Assembly: GCF_900114155.1 (NCBI RefSeq)
Contig: NZ_FOSC01000004.1
Span: forward strand, 62,001-126,000
DNA: 64,000 nucleotides
Source of the DNA: Marinobacter persicus
GTDB lineage: Bacteria > Pseudomonadota > Gammaproteobacteria > Pseudomonadales > Oleiphilaceae
Reading direction: 5' to 3'
Shown here: positions 56,073 to 64,000 of the stretch, piece by piece
How the letters are laid out: each line of letters begins with the position of its first letter
How positions within the stretch are numbered: position 1 is the stretch's first letter
Notes under the pieces: generated by a model
What the model was told of the DNA's origin: nothing
The model's input: the letters and a program-made list of their open reading frames with translations, nothing else
Databases searched by the model: none
Program-made: the position numbers and the translations under genes

Positions 56073-56900
56073 ATGACGGATCTTTTCTACGACGCTGCTC
56101 CGAACGCCACCCGCGTGGCTCCGGAGAGGCCGAAACCGCGCCACTATCCGGACAAGCCGGCGGAAGTCATCCTGTTCGGCACCTGTGTGATGGATCTTTT
56201 TTTCCCGGAAGCCGGTCTGGATGCCATCCGGTTGCTGGAGCGGGAAGGCCTGAAGGTTCATTACCCTCAGGCGCAATCCTGCTGCGGCCAGCCGGCCTGG
56301 ACCTCGGGCTATGTGGACGAAGCCCTGGAGGTGGCCCGGGCACAACTGGCATTGCTGGATAACGGCTTGCCGGTTGTTGTGCCTTCCGGATCCTGCGCGG
56401 GCATGTTTCGCCAGCATTACCGGGAAGTGTTCGCCGACGAGCCGGACACCCTCAAGCGGGTTGAAAGCCTGGCTGAGCGTACGTTTGAGTTGACGGAGTT
56501 TCTGCTGCACGTGTGCAAGGTGCAATGGCAGGACCTGGGTCCCCCCACGCAAATTGCGTTACACACCTCCTGTTCCGCCCGGCGGGAAATGAACACCCAC
56601 CTCCACGCCCGTGAGCTGCTGGCGGGGCTGGATAACGTCGAGCGCCTGGATCATGACCATGAAAGTGAATGCTGCGGTTTTGGTGGTACCTTTTCCGTGC
56701 GCATGCCGGAAGTTTCCGGCGCCATGGTACTGGACAAAACCCGTTCGCTTAGAGAATCCGGCGCGGCGGAAATGGTCACCGCCGATGGTGGCTGTCTGCT
56801 GAACATTAACGGCTCGCTGGCCAAACAGAAACAGGCTTTCCGGGGCCGGCACCTGGCCAGTTTCCTGTGGGAGCGGGTCAGCGGGGAGGTGCGATCATGA
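56073..56900 (+). CDS. lutA: Lactate utilization protein A (Fe-S, CCG domains)
   Basis: The 275-residue protein has two CCG-domain signatures (SCCGQPAW and ECCGFGGTFS) that bind a non-cubane Fe-S cluster, and LFGTCVMDLFFPEAG at the start. LutA (LldE) with LutB and LutC forms the alternative L-lactate oxidase, converting lactate to pyruvate. ATG 56073 follows CGGAG. It overlaps lutB by four bases. Confidence 0.95.
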   Translation: MTDLFYDAAPNATRVAPERPKPRHYPDKPAEVILFGTCVMDLFFPEAGLDAIRLLEREGLKVHYPQAQSCCGQPAWTSGYVDEALEVARAQLALLDNGLPVVVPSGSCAGMFRQHYREVFADEPDTLKRVESLAERTFELTEFLLHVCKVQWQDLGPPTQIALHTSCSARREMNTHLHARELLAGLDNVERLDHDHESECCGFGGTFSVRMPEVSGAMVLDKTRSLRESGAAEMVTADGGCLLNINGSLAKQKQAFRGRHLASFLWERVSGEVRS

Positions 56901-58360
56901 ACCAGCGTATTCCGGTTACCGAGTTAAGCGATACTTTTCGCGGCCGCGCCAAAGAAGCACTGGCGGACGATCAGCTACGTACCAACTTCCGCGTGGCCAT
57001 GGATTCGCTCATGCAAAAACGCGCGGACGCCTTCCCGGACGAAGAAGAGCGCGAGGGCCTGAGGGAGCTGGGCAACCGCATCAAGGCCCGTGCCCTGTCC
57101 CGTTTGCCGGATTTGCTGGAGCAGCTGGAGGCGAAGCTCACGGAAAATGGTGTCAACGTCCACTGGGCGGAAACCACGGCAGAAGCGAACCGGATTGTTC
57201 ACTCGATTATTGAGTCCAAACAGGGCTCGCAGGTGGTCAAGGGCAAGTCCATGGTCAGCGAAGAAATGGAGATGAACGATTACCTGGCCGAGCGGGACAT
57301 CGAGTGCCTGGAGTCGGACATGGGCGAATACATTGTTCAGCTGGACGGTGAGAAGCCCTCGCACATCATCATGCCGGCCATCCACAAGAACCGGTACCAG
57401 GTCTCGAAGCTGTTCCACGACAAACTGGGCGTGGAAGAAACCGACGATGTGAACAAGCTGATCCGTATCGGCCGGGAAACCCTGCGCCAGAAATTCATGG
57501 AAGCGGATGTTGGTGTGTCCGGCGTGAACTTTGCCATCGCCGAAACGGGCACCCTGCTGCTGGTGGAGAATGAGGGTAACGGGCGCATGAGCACCACCGC
57601 GCCGCCCGTGCATGTGGCGGTCACCGGCATTGAAAAAGTGGTGGAGAACCTGCGGGATGTAGTGCCGCTGGTTTCCCTGCTGACTCGCTCAGCTCTGGGC
57701 CAGCCCATCACCACCTATGTGAATATGATCTCTGGCCCGCGCAAACCCGACGAGCTGGATGGCCCCGAAGAAGTTCATCTGGTGCTGCTGGACAACGGCC
57801 GCACCGGCGCCTTCGCCGACGCCCAGATGCGCCAGACCCTCAACTGCATCCGTTGCGGTGCCTGCATGAACCACTGCCCTGTGTACACCCGAGTGGGTGG
57901 CCACACCTATGGCGAGGTCTATCCCGGGCCGATTGGTAAAATTGTCACGCCCCACATGGTCGGGCTTAAGCAGGTGCCGGATCACCCCAGTGCCTCCTCC
58001 TTGTGCGGTGCGTGCGGGGACGTGTGCCCGGTCAAGATTCCCATTCCGGAGCTGTTGCAGCGGCTACGGCAGGAAAATGTCAAAAGCCCGGCCGAGCAGC
58101 CGAAAGTCAAAGACGGCGGTGCCAAGTATTCCGCCAGGGAGCGCGCGGTCTGGCGTTTCTGGAGAACCCTGAATACCCGGCCGGGCCTCTATCGGCTGTT
58201 TCTCTGGGGCGCGACCCGGTTCGGCAAGCTGACACCGAAAAACCTTGGCCCATGGACCGAAAACCACACCGCGCCAGTGCCCGCCCGGCGCTCGCTGCAC
58301 GATCTGGCAAAAGCGCACCTTGCCAGAGCTGAGAGTCAACACACCGGAGGCCAGTCATGA
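56897..58360 (+). CDS. lutB: Lactate utilization protein B (4Fe-4S)
   Basis: The 487-residue protein starts at ATG 56897 (ATGA overlap). It has the LUD domain (about 60-300, with GKSMVSEEMEMNDYL and GVNFAIAETGTLLLVENEGNGR) and two 4Fe-4S clusters near 317-328 (CIRCGACMNHCP) and 370-380 (CGACGDVCPVKIP). It passes electrons from LutA towards the quinone pool. Overlaps lutC by four bases. Confidence 0.95.
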   Translation: MNQRIPVTELSDTFRGRAKEALADDQLRTNFRVAMDSLMQKRADAFPDEEEREGLRELGNRIKARALSRLPDLLEQLEAKLTENGVNVHWAETTAEANRIVHSIIESKQGSQVVKGKSMVSEEMEMNDYLAERDIECLESDMGEYIVQLDGEKPSHIIMPAIHKNRYQVSKLFHDKLGVEETDDVNKLIRIGRETLRQKFMEADVGVSGVNFAIAETGTLLLVENEGNGRMSTTAPPVHVAVTGIEKVVENLRDVVPLVSLLTRSALGQPITTYVNMISGPRKPDELDGPEEVHLVLLDNGRTGAFADAQMRQTLNCIRCGACMNHCPVYTRVGGHTYGEVYPGPIGKIVTPHMVGLKQVPDHPSASSLCGACGDVCPVKIPIPELLQRLRQENVKSPAEQPKVKDGGAKYSARERAVWRFWRTLNTRPGLYRLFLWGATRFGKLTPKNLGPWTENHTAPVPARRSLHDLAKAHLARAESQHTGGQS

Positions 58361-59028
58361 GCGCTCGCAGCAATATCTTGAACAAACTCAGGGCGGGGCT
58401 GGCCGGCACCACGCCTCGGCCGGACGAGTTTGATGAGGGCCTGGTCACCCGCCCCTGGCAGTACGCGCCGGAAGATCGGATCACGCGTTTGCGCTCGCTG
58501 ATGGAAGCGGTGCAGACCGAGGTGCATCAACTGCCTGCGGCGCAGTGGCCGGAGAAGGTGCTGGCGCTCTTGCAGGAACGGGGGCTGAACAACCTGTTGT
58601 ACGCGCCGGGCACGGCCCATGGGCAGGTGCTGGTCAACTACTGGCAGCAGGCGGGCGCAAAACCTGAGTTGTTGGCCTACGATCGGCCGGTGGACGACTG
58701 GAAGGAAGAGCTGTTCTGGCGGGTGCAGGCCAGCGTGACCAGCACCGTCGGCGGAATTGCCGCCACCGGTTCCCTGGCGCTCTGGCCGGACAGGCACGAG
58801 CCGCGGCTGATGAGCCTGTTGCCGCCGCTGCATATTGCCCTGCTGAACGCCAGTGAGATTGAGGACAACCTGTACACAATGATGCAGAAGCAGAACTGGT
58901 CGGCGGGCATGCCCACCAACCTGTTACTGGTGTCCGGCCCGTCGAAAACCGCCGATATCGAGCAGGTGCTGGCCTACGGTGCCCACGGGCCGAAGGAGTT
59001 GGTGGTCCTCATCCTTGAAGACCGGTAG
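58357..59028 (+). CDS. lutC: Lactate utilization protein C (LUD domain)
   Basis: The 223-residue protein is a single LUD domain, with SVTSTVGGIAATGSLALWPDRHEPRLMSLLPPLHIALL typical of LutC/LldG. It completes the LutABC complex. No lactate permease or LldD is found beside it; the TRAP binding protein at 42002 could in principle belong to a lactate route, but that is speculation. Confidence 0.94.
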   Translation: MSARSNILNKLRAGLAGTTPRPDEFDEGLVTRPWQYAPEDRITRLRSLMEAVQTEVHQLPAAQWPEKVLALLQERGLNNLLYAPGTAHGQVLVNYWQQAGAKPELLAYDRPVDDWKEELFWRVQASVTSTVGGIAATGSLALWPDRHEPRLMSLLPPLHIALLNASEIEDNLYTMMQKQNWSAGMPTNLLLVSGPSKTADIEQVLAYGAHGPKELVVLILEDR

Positions 59029-59046
59029 GGGCTTTTACGTCACCCT

Positions 59047-59784
59047 TTATTTCACCCCGAAGCCGCGCTTCTCCAGGAATTCCTTCATGTGGGGGCGCAG
59101 CTTGTCGGTAAACAGCGGCTTGAGTTCCTCGGACCAGTTGCTGTCCTTTTTGCCGCCTGTCCTTTCCAGATAGTACTGGTGCATGGTGTCGTCGAATGCG
59201 TCTACCTGGGCCTGGTCCTGGCTGTCGTCGTAGTAATCCTGTTTGAGAATGGTTTCCACCGGCAGGCGGGGTTTGACCTGCGGGTCGTGGTCCGGATAGC
59301 CGATGCACATGCCGAAAACCGGGTACACGTGTTCCGGCAACCTGAGCAGTTCGCTGACCTGCTCGGGGTTGTTGCGCAGCCCGCCAATGTAGCAGATGCC
59401 CAGCTTTTCCGACTCCGCAGCCACCGCCACATTCTGGGCCATCAGGGCCGCATCGATACTGGCGACCAGCAGCTGCTCGGTCATGCCACGGACGACGTCG
59501 GCGCCGGCACGCTCGGCGGCTTCGGTTGCGCGCTTCATGTCGGCACAGAACACCAGAAATTCCGACGCAGCCTTGATCCAGGGCTGACCTCCAGCCAGTT
59601 CCGCCAGGGTTTCCCGGTTTTCCGTGTTGGTGACACGGATGACCGTATAGGCCTGAACCTGATTGGAGGTGGCGGCACACTGGCCGGCGCTGATCAGGGT
59701 TTCCAGCAGACCATCCGGCAGAGGCTGGTCTTTGAACTTGCGGATGGATCGGTGGGATTTCAAAAGCTCGATGGTCGGGTTCAT
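59047..59784 (-). CDS. NfsA-type oxygen-insensitive NADPH nitroreductase
   Basis: From ATG 59784 the protein has 245 residues and the NfsA/FRP layout: HRSIRKFKDQPLP, AGQCAATSNQVQAYTVIRV, GICYIGGLRNNPEQVSELLRLPEHVYPVFGMCIG. It should use FMN and reduce nitro compounds or quinones. An ATG ten codons upstream is in frame but poorly spaced. Convergent with lutC. Confidence 0.93.
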   Translation of the reverse strand: MNPTIELLKSHRSIRKFKDQPLPDGLLETLISAGQCAATSNQVQAYTVIRVTNTENRETLAELAGGQPWIKAASEFLVFCADMKRATEAAERAGADVVRGMTEQLLVASIDAALMAQNVAVAAESEKLGICYIGGLRNNPEQVSELLRLPEHVYPVFGMCIGYPDHDPQVKPRLPVETILKQDYYDDSQDQAQVDAFDDTMHQYYLERTGGKKDSNWSEELKPLFTDKLRPHMKEFLEKRGFGVK

Positions 59785-59881
59785 GGTACCTCGTCTGCTT
59801 TGGATAAAAGCCAACGATAGCCTTGTTTCACGGCCTTAGGCAAGCGTCGGGCTGTCGGTTGGTATGCGGTAAATACACGAT

Positions 59882-59911
59882 AAAAAAGGGCGCACCTCTC
59901 GATGCGCCCTT
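59882..59911 (-). terminator. Terminator of the cytochrome c peroxidase gene
   Basis: AAGGGCGCA (59886-59894) and TGCGCCCTT (59903-59911) pair; on the minus strand the stem is followed by a T-run (A-run 59882-59887 on plus). Confidence 0.85.
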
Positions 59912-59949
59912 GATACTGACCGTTGCCTCAAGAGGCCATGTTTAACCGG

Positions 59950-60999
59950 TTACGGCACCATGTCGACCGGCTTCGGTGTCTTGGCGGTGCTTGGCGGCAA
60001 CTGCGGGTAGGTCACTTCCGGCACTTCACCAGTCAGGGACTTCAGGAAAGCCACAATGGACTGAACCTCTTCATCATCCAGTTCGGTGCCCAACTGGGCG
60101 GTACCCATAACCGCAACCGCCTCTTCCAGGCTCCAGACCGCGCCAGAGTGGAAGTAAGGCGCCGTGAGTTCGATATTCCGCAGTGGAGCGGCGCGGAACA
60201 CGTACTCATCAGAGGCGGTTTCGGTTACCGCGAAACGGCCTTTGTCACCCTCGGGCAGAATCTCGCCACCCGGGCGGGATACCAGGCCAAACGGGTAGTA
60301 ATCCTGGCCACCCAGGTTCACACCACTGTGACAGGCGGTACAACCACGGTCCATGAACAGCGCCAGACCTTCTTTCTGCTTGTCGTTAAGTGCGTCTTCA
60401 TCACCGCGCAGGTAGCGGTCAAAAGGTGCATCCGGGGTGATCAGGGTCGCCTCGTAGGCTTCGATGGCGGTTGCCATGTTGTCGAAAGTGACCGGCTCCT
60501 CGGAAGTCGGGAAAGCATTTTCAAAGCGCTCGATATACTCGGGCATGCTTTTCAGCGTTTCTTCCACACGCGCCGGAGTGCTGCTCATTTCCACGCCGGC
60601 CTGAACCGGCCCCTTGGCCTGTTCGGCCAGGTCAGCCGCACGGCCATCCCAGAACTGGGCGGCGTTAAACACGGCGTTGAAAACGGTCGGGGAATTACGC
60701 GGACCCTTCTGCCAGCCGTGACCGATAGAGGTGGGCAGTTCGTCGTCGCCACCGAGGCCGACGTTGTGGCAGGTGTTACAGCTGATCAGGTGACTGGAAG
60801 ACAGGCGCGGTTCAAAGAACAGCATCTTGCCCAGCTCGACTTTGGCCTGGGTCAGCTCATTGCCATCAATGACAGGTGGATACTTGGGGATTGGCTCGAA
60901 GTTGCTGTTGGCGCGTTCCATCAGCTCGTCGGCCATGGCCGGGCCGGCGGCCACGGTCAGGCTCAGCGCCAGTGCCTTGATCAGGGGGTGTTTGGTCAT
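59950..60999 (-). CDS. Dihaem cytochrome c peroxidase
   Basis: The 349-residue precursor has a signal peptide (cleavage after AMA) and two haem motifs, C74-NTC-H78 and C220-TAC-H224. It fits the bacterial CcpA/MauG-like peroxidases: ELGKMLFFEPRLSSSHLISCNTCHNVGLGG, then FWDGRAADLAEQAKGP and PLRNIELTAPYFHSG. It reduces H2O2 in the periplasm with electrons from c-type carriers such as HiPIP or cytochrome c. ATG 60999 follows AAGGAG. Terminator directly downstream. Confidence 0.95.
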   Translation of the reverse strand: MTKHPLIKALALSLTVAAGPAMADELMERANSNFEPIPKYPPVIDGNELTQAKVELGKMLFFEPRLSSSHLISCNTCHNVGLGGDDELPTSIGHGWQKGPRNSPTVFNAVFNAAQFWDGRAADLAEQAKGPVQAGVEMSSTPARVEETLKSMPEYIERFENAFPTSEEPVTFDNMATAIEAYEATLITPDAPFDRYLRGDEDALNDKQKEGLALFMDRGCTACHSGVNLGGQDYYPFGLVSRPGGEILPEGDKGRFAVTETASDEYVFRAAPLRNIELTAPYFHSGAVWSLEEAVAVMGTAQLGTELDDEEVQSIVAFLKSLTGEVPEVTYPQLPPSTAKTPKPVDMVP

Positions 61000-61243
61000 A
61001 TCGCTTTCTCCTTATGAGAAGGGCTTGCTCTCTCTTATTGATGACATTAACAAAATGTTCAGGTTCTTCACGTGAATTTCAGCGTAGATGGCGATGGAAT
61101 TGACGTCTGTCAAGTTTGTTCCCGGGACCACGCTTTTGGGGCCGGGTGTGGCATTTGGCCGCTGTTTGCTCCCTGCTCCTGACTGGCAAAACCACGGGTT
61201 ATAAGGTTATTCTTGGTGTGAAGTTCATGTAGCGCAGGAGAGA
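61000..61243. promoter_or_regulatory. Divergent promoter region peroxidase / exported rhodanese
   Basis: No ORF. It holds a TTGAT-N4-TTAAC element (61038-61051), half of which matches an FNR/ANR site, and a perfect TTCACGTGAA palindrome (61067-61076). Neither is strong enough to name a regulator, although peroxidases of this type are often FNR-controlled. Confidence 0.35.
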
Positions 61244-61792
61244 ATGATGAGAGTGTTATTGTTGTCAGCGTTGTTTGTGTTTGGCCTTGTAACCTCGGCC
61301 CAGGCCGAAGAAGCCCTGTCTCTGACGCCTGAAGAAGTCTATGAAATGACTCAGGCGCAGGGTGATGACATGCTGTTCATCGACGTTCGTGATCCGGTGG
61401 AAATTATGTTCATCGGCTTTACCGATTCGGTGGACCGCAACATTCCTTTCCAACTGGTTGACCGTCATGAGTGGAACGACGAGAAAGGCGTGTTCACCAT
61501 GAACATCAACGAAAATTTTGTCAGCCAGGTGGATGAGGCTCTGGAGGAAAAGGGCCTGGACCGGGATGCGCTGATCGTCACCATGTGCCGCTCCGGTTCG
61601 GCCCGTGGAAAGCCCAGTGCCGATTATCTGCTTGAGCGTGGTTTCACCAACGTGAAGTACGTGGACAACGGCTTTCAGGGTGGTACCGTCAAAGAAGGCG
61701 AGAAGAAAGGCTTCCGGGTGAAAAATGGCTGGCAGAATTCCGGTCTGCCGTGGTCAACCAAGGCCAATCCTGAAAAAATCTACCGTCCGTAA
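61244..61792 (+). CDS. Exported rhodanese-like sulfurtransferase
   Basis: The 182-residue precursor has a signal peptide (cleaved at AQAEE), then a rhodanese domain with LFIDVRDPVEIMFIG and active-site Cys115 in MCRSGSARG. The domain carries an insertion (DSVDRNIPFQLVDRHEWNDEKG, in two parts) and a C-terminal tail with GGTVKEGEKKGFRVKNGWQNSGLPW, typical of the periplasmic group found near c-type cytochromes and thiosulfate/tetrathionate genes. A second ATG one codon downstream is possible. Terminator follows. Confidence 0.88.
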   Translation: MMRVLLLSALFVFGLVTSAQAEEALSLTPEEVYEMTQAQGDDMLFIDVRDPVEIMFIGFTDSVDRNIPFQLVDRHEWNDEKGVFTMNINENFVSQVDEALEEKGLDRDALIVTMCRSGSARGKPSADYLLERGFTNVKYVDNGFQGGTVKEGEKKGFRVKNGWQNSGLPWSTKANPEKIYRP

Positions 61793-61811
61793 GGCCGGTT
61801 TCGGAAACCAG

Positions 61812-61843
61812 AAAGCGCCTGTTTGCGGACAGGCGCTTTTTTT
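61812..61843 (+). terminator. Terminator after the exported rhodanese gene
   Basis: AAAGCGCCTG (61812-61821) and CAGGCGCTTT (61830-61839) pair around an eight-base loop, followed by T residues to 61843. Confidence 0.9.
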
Positions 61844-61853
61844 ATGACCGTTT

Positions 61854-62816
61854 TTATTCCTCGATGCAGATTTCCCACCGGCTTACGGCTATGGCTGTTC
61901 TCGCCACCAGTCCTGCGATTAGCACCACCAGAAGCACCAGCAGTGCACCGCCCAACCATTTGAAAAAGGCCAGATCCAGCGCCTCGTACATGCCCAGAGT
62001 GGCAATGGTGATGGCGGCCATGGGGAACGAATAAGCCCACCAGGACAGGAAAAACTGCAGTTTTACAAACCGTGGCACCTGGGTCAGCAGCATCAGCGTC
62101 AGGAACAGGGCGCTGTAATAGAGAATGCGGGCAAAGGCATCCACTTCGCCGTTCAGCTGCAGCCAGGACACAAATCCCACGCCCGGCGGCGCAATCAGGA
62201 TGAACAGGGTGGGCAGCAGTTTGCCCGGCAGCGGCTGGTGGAAGAACATCCGGTAGAAAATGATGGTCAGCAGCACCAGCCAGAACACCAGCCCGATACT
62301 GAAAAAGAACCAGCCCAGTTCGGCAAAGCCATGCTGCACGCCGGCAATGGGCACCAGAATGTTACCCACGATGGGAATGAACCAGGCCGGATTCATATGG
62401 TTGATTTCAAAGTGGGTATGGTGAATCCACGCCGACAGTACGTAGAGCGTGAAAAGCAGATGCAGGCCTGTGCCCGTGGCCCAAACCATAAGCGACAACA
62501 GCCTGTGGTGCGGCAGCAAGGCAATGCTGATCAGGATCAGCCCGATGGAAATGGTGGGAAAGAAGTTGAGCTTGATCGGGTGGCTGAACTCAGCCTTGAC
62601 CGCACAGGGGTGTCGCACAGCCTTGAGGGTATAAAGCAGTGCCAGGGATAAAAACACCGCGATAGTGACAACCAGGGTCGCGGAGCTGGCCGGTACCGGC
62701 AGGCCAAACAGGGTTTCGGCCCGGTGCAGGGCGATGGTCAGTCCGGCCAGCCCCATCACCATGGCAAACCAGGAGATCGGAAAGTGCTGCAAGCGGGAGG
62801 TTTCTGCGGGGTTCAT
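61854..62816 (-). CDS. SLAC1/TehA-family anion channel
   Basis: From ATG 62816 (320 residues) the protein has ten membrane helices in five hairpins: HFPISWFAMVMGLAGLTIAL at the start, IPIVGNILVPIAGV in the middle and LQFFLSWWAYSFPMAAITIATLGM near the end, the signatures of SLAC1-type channels. Members conduct chloride, nitrate, sulfite or dicarboxylates. Its place between an exported rhodanese and a DsrE-like gene suggests a sulfur anion; that is inference. A TTG start four codons upstream is possible. Confidence 0.88.
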   Translation of the reverse strand: MNPAETSRLQHFPISWFAMVMGLAGLTIALHRAETLFGLPVPASSATLVVTIAVFLSLALLYTLKAVRHPCAVKAEFSHPIKLNFFPTISIGLILISIALLPHHRLLSLMVWATGTGLHLLFTLYVLSAWIHHTHFEINHMNPAWFIPIVGNILVPIAGVQHGFAELGWFFFSIGLVFWLVLLTIIFYRMFFHQPLPGKLLPTLFILIAPPGVGFVSWLQLNGEVDAFARILYYSALFLTLMLLTQVPRFVKLQFFLSWWAYSFPMAAITIATLGMYEALDLAFFKWLGGALLVLLVVLIAGLVARTAIAVSRWEICIEE

Positions 62817-62845
62817 TACACGCCTCAACTGTCAGGAACCGAATG

Positions 62846-62872
62846 AAAAACGCCAGCCCCGAAAGGCTGGCG
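62846..62872 (-). terminator. Terminator after the DsrE-like gene
   Basis: CGCCAGCC (62851-62858) and GGCTGGCG (62865-62872) pair; on the minus strand TTTTT (plus 62846-62850) follows. It separates the DsrE-like gene from the SLAC1 gene downstream. Confidence 0.8.
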
Positions 62873-62901
62873 CGGATACTGCCATTTAATGCGACACCGG
62901 T

Positions 62902-63366
62902 TTAGAAAGTGAAGGTGCGCATCTTGCGGTCGAGCATCTGGCCGGCCATCTCCGGCGGCATGGCAACGCCAACACCGTCAACCAGATCGTTTTTGCTGTA
63001 CTCGCTGTTTGGCAGGTACAGGGCGCAAACCTTAACGCTACCACCGGCTTTCATCAGACCGCGCATCATCTGCCCCGGAGTCACATCTTTCGGGGCCAGG
63101 GCGTCGCCGGAATAGGATTTCAGGGCCAGGTCGCCGGCTGCGTCACACAGCAGTACGTTCACTTTGGCACCCTTCTCCGCCATGGTATTGGACAGCACCA
63201 TGGCCATGCCCTGGGTTTGCAGTGAGTCGCTGGAAAGGATCACCAGTACCTCGTCCACCTGGTTGCCTTTGTCGGCTTTCTTTTCCTTGTGGTTGTCGGC
63301 CATGGCGTGCATGGGGGCAAGTGCAACCACCAGTGCCAGCGCGAACAGTTTCATGCTTTTGATCAT
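62902..63366 (-). CDS. Exported DsrE/DsrF-like family protein
   Basis: The 154-residue protein has a signal peptide ending MHAMA and a DsrE-like fold (DEVLVILSSDSLQTQGMAMVLSNTMAEKGAKVNVLLCDAAGDLAL), with cysteines in VLLCD and VKVCALYL. Cytosolic DsrE proteins carry persulfide on a Cys in sulfur oxidation; this one is periplasmic. It is divergent from the octahaem cytochrome gene and followed by a terminator. Precise role is unknown. Confidence 0.85.
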   Translation of the reverse strand: MIKSMKLFALALVVALAPMHAMADNHKEKKADKGNQVDEVLVILSSDSLQTQGMAMVLSNTMAEKGAKVNVLLCDAAGDLALKSYSGDALAPKDVTPGQMMRGLMKAGGSVKVCALYLPNSEYSKNDLVDGVGVAMPPEMAGQMLDRKMRTFTF

Positions 63367-63531
63367 AACGTCTTACTCCTGCCTTGGGTTTGTTCTGACG
63401 GTTTTCAGATTAGGGAGCGTGGGGTGAAAGTTCAGTGACTAAGTCACTCTTGAGGCTGGGGAAGCAGGTAGTAAGGGTGTGACAGAAGGTCGCAGGTGCC
63501 AAAGTCTTAATGACAACGTTTTGTAAGCTAC

Positions 63532-63555
63532 ACTTGGAATAAGCATATTCCAAGT
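63532..63555. promoter_or_regulatory. Perfect 24-bp inverted repeat before the octahaem cytochrome gene
   Basis: ACTTGGAATA (63532-63541) and TATTCCAAGT (63546-63555) pair without mismatch around AGCA. It lies 23 bases before the ATG at 63579. It has the size of a dimeric repressor or activator site, and no T-run that would make it a terminator. The regulator is unknown. Confidence 0.6.
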
Positions 63556-63578
63556 ATTTGCGAAGGTTGGTGAGGGCC

Positions 63579-64000
63579 ATGGATAAACGAGCTGCAATAA
63601 CCTTTGTATGTGGTTTGCTGCTGATGGGCTTTTCAGGCCTGGTGTCAGCGGCGGCAGACCGTTCCCCGCCAACTGCGGACCATAGTAAATTCAAGGCCCT
63701 GCAGGGGCCGTTCGAGCGCGCTGAAGATGTCACAGCGGCTTGTCTGGAGTGCCACACGGAGGCGGGTGAGCAGGTGCGGGGTACCACTCACTGGACCTGG
63801 TTGTACGAGCATGAGGAAACCGGCCAGACCCTGGGCAAGAGTAAGGTGATCAACAGTTTCTGTGGCATGACCGTCACTAACGAGCCCCGTTGTACCTCCT
63901 GCCACGTGGGCTATGGCTGGGAAGACATGAACGAGCCGCCGCCCGAGGCGGACAACGCGGTGGACTGTCTGGTGTGCCACGACACCACCGGCGAGTACTG
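63579..64000 (+). CDS. Octahaem c-type cytochrome, tetrathionate reductase family (N-terminal part)
   Basis: The gene runs off the right edge; 140 codons are present. A signal peptide ends near LVSAAA, then HSKFKALQGPFERAEDVTAACLECHTEAG, THWTW, KSKVINSFCGM, PRCTSCHVGYGWEDMNEPPPE and VDCLVCHDTTGEY follow. Three CxxCH haem motifs lie at 55-59, 105-109 and 130-134. This matches the start of octahaem tetrathionate reductase (Otr) family cytochromes, which reduce tetrathionate, nitrite or hydroxylamine. The frame stays open to the end of the window. With the exported rhodanese, SLAC1 and DsrE-like genes it forms a periplasmic sulfur or nitrogen redox cluster. Confidence 0.88.
   Translation, partial: MDKRAAITFVCGLLLMGFSGLVSAAADRSPPTADHSKFKALQGPFERAEDVTAACLECHTEAGEQVRGTTHWTWLYEHEETGQTLGKSKVINSFCGMTVTNEPRCTSCHVGYGWEDMNEPPPEADNAVDCLVCHDTTGEY

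Noticed and set aside
61038..61051. FNR/ANR box upstream of cytochrome c peroxidase
   Set aside because: Only the TTGAT half-site is good; the second half reads TTAAC instead of ATCAA, so the call is too weak.

Overview
The window reads as chromosomal DNA of a marine gammaproteobacterium, most likely Marinobacter or a close relative. The pointers are a sodium-type flagellar stator pair (PomA/PomB), an ectoine TRAP transporter close to Halomonas TeaABCD, a high-potential iron-sulfur protein, a cytochrome c', a Cry-DASH photoreceptor, two RND pumps and moderately GC-rich DNA with tight gene packing. No tRNA, rRNA, CRISPR array, integrase or transposase was seen. The taxonomic call is inference from gene content, not a database match.

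Left part (1-8.1 kb). A divergent OmpR-family response regulator (cut by the window edge) faces a five-gene rightward operon: thermostable-haemolysin-family protein, AMP-forming acyl ligase, haem-oxygenase-like diiron protein, short-chain dehydrogenase and a secreted TPR protein. Two CTTAAG-N5-CTTAAG-type boxes of the PmrA/QseB kind lie between them. This is the best candidate for an undescribed pathway in the window. It is followed by a persulfide-dioxygenase-like MBL protein, a SulP transporter and a CbiM-like membrane protein.

8-16.2 kb (minus strand): a PAS-PAS-GGDEF-EAL protein, a RegB/RegA-type redox two-component pair, an unusual PEP/pyruvate-binding protein with a degenerate KaiC-like N-terminus, and NADP glutamate dehydrogenase. 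16.4-28.8 kb: an OprC-type TonB-dependent copper receptor, an SDR, and two adaptor-permease RND pairs with a small K+ channel gene between them. The second permease ends inside a large intergenic inverted repeat. 28.9-40.1 kb: pomA/pomB, a DUF1232 protein, Cry-DASH, a DJ-1/PfpI protein, two amino-acid-binding-like periplasmic proteins, cytochrome b and cytochrome c', a diguanylate cyclase with a cysteine-bearing PAS domain, a rhodanese, a TauE-like exporter and a SixA-CHAD fusion.

40.3-52.5 kb is transport-rich: a Cache chemoreceptor co-transcribed with an orphan TRAP binding protein (TakP-like), potABCD for polyamines, a 65-residue orphan, an alanine/glycine:Na+ symporter, and teaABCD for ectoine uptake including the UspA-type regulator TeaD. 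52.7-59 kb: HiPIP, a luciferase-like monooxygenase, a stand-alone homologue of the OvoA C-terminal methyltransferase, and lldR-lutABC for lactate oxidation with two clear LldR-type operators.

59-64 kb: a nitroreductase, a dihaem cytochrome c peroxidase, then a sulfur/redox cluster: exported rhodanese, SLAC1-type anion channel, exported DsrE-like protein and, cut by the right edge, an octahaem tetrathionate-reductase-family cytochrome preceded by a perfect 24-bp inverted repeat. Together with the MBL-SulP, rhodanese and TauE genes this points to a cell that handles reduced sulfur, lives in salt water and respires flexibly.
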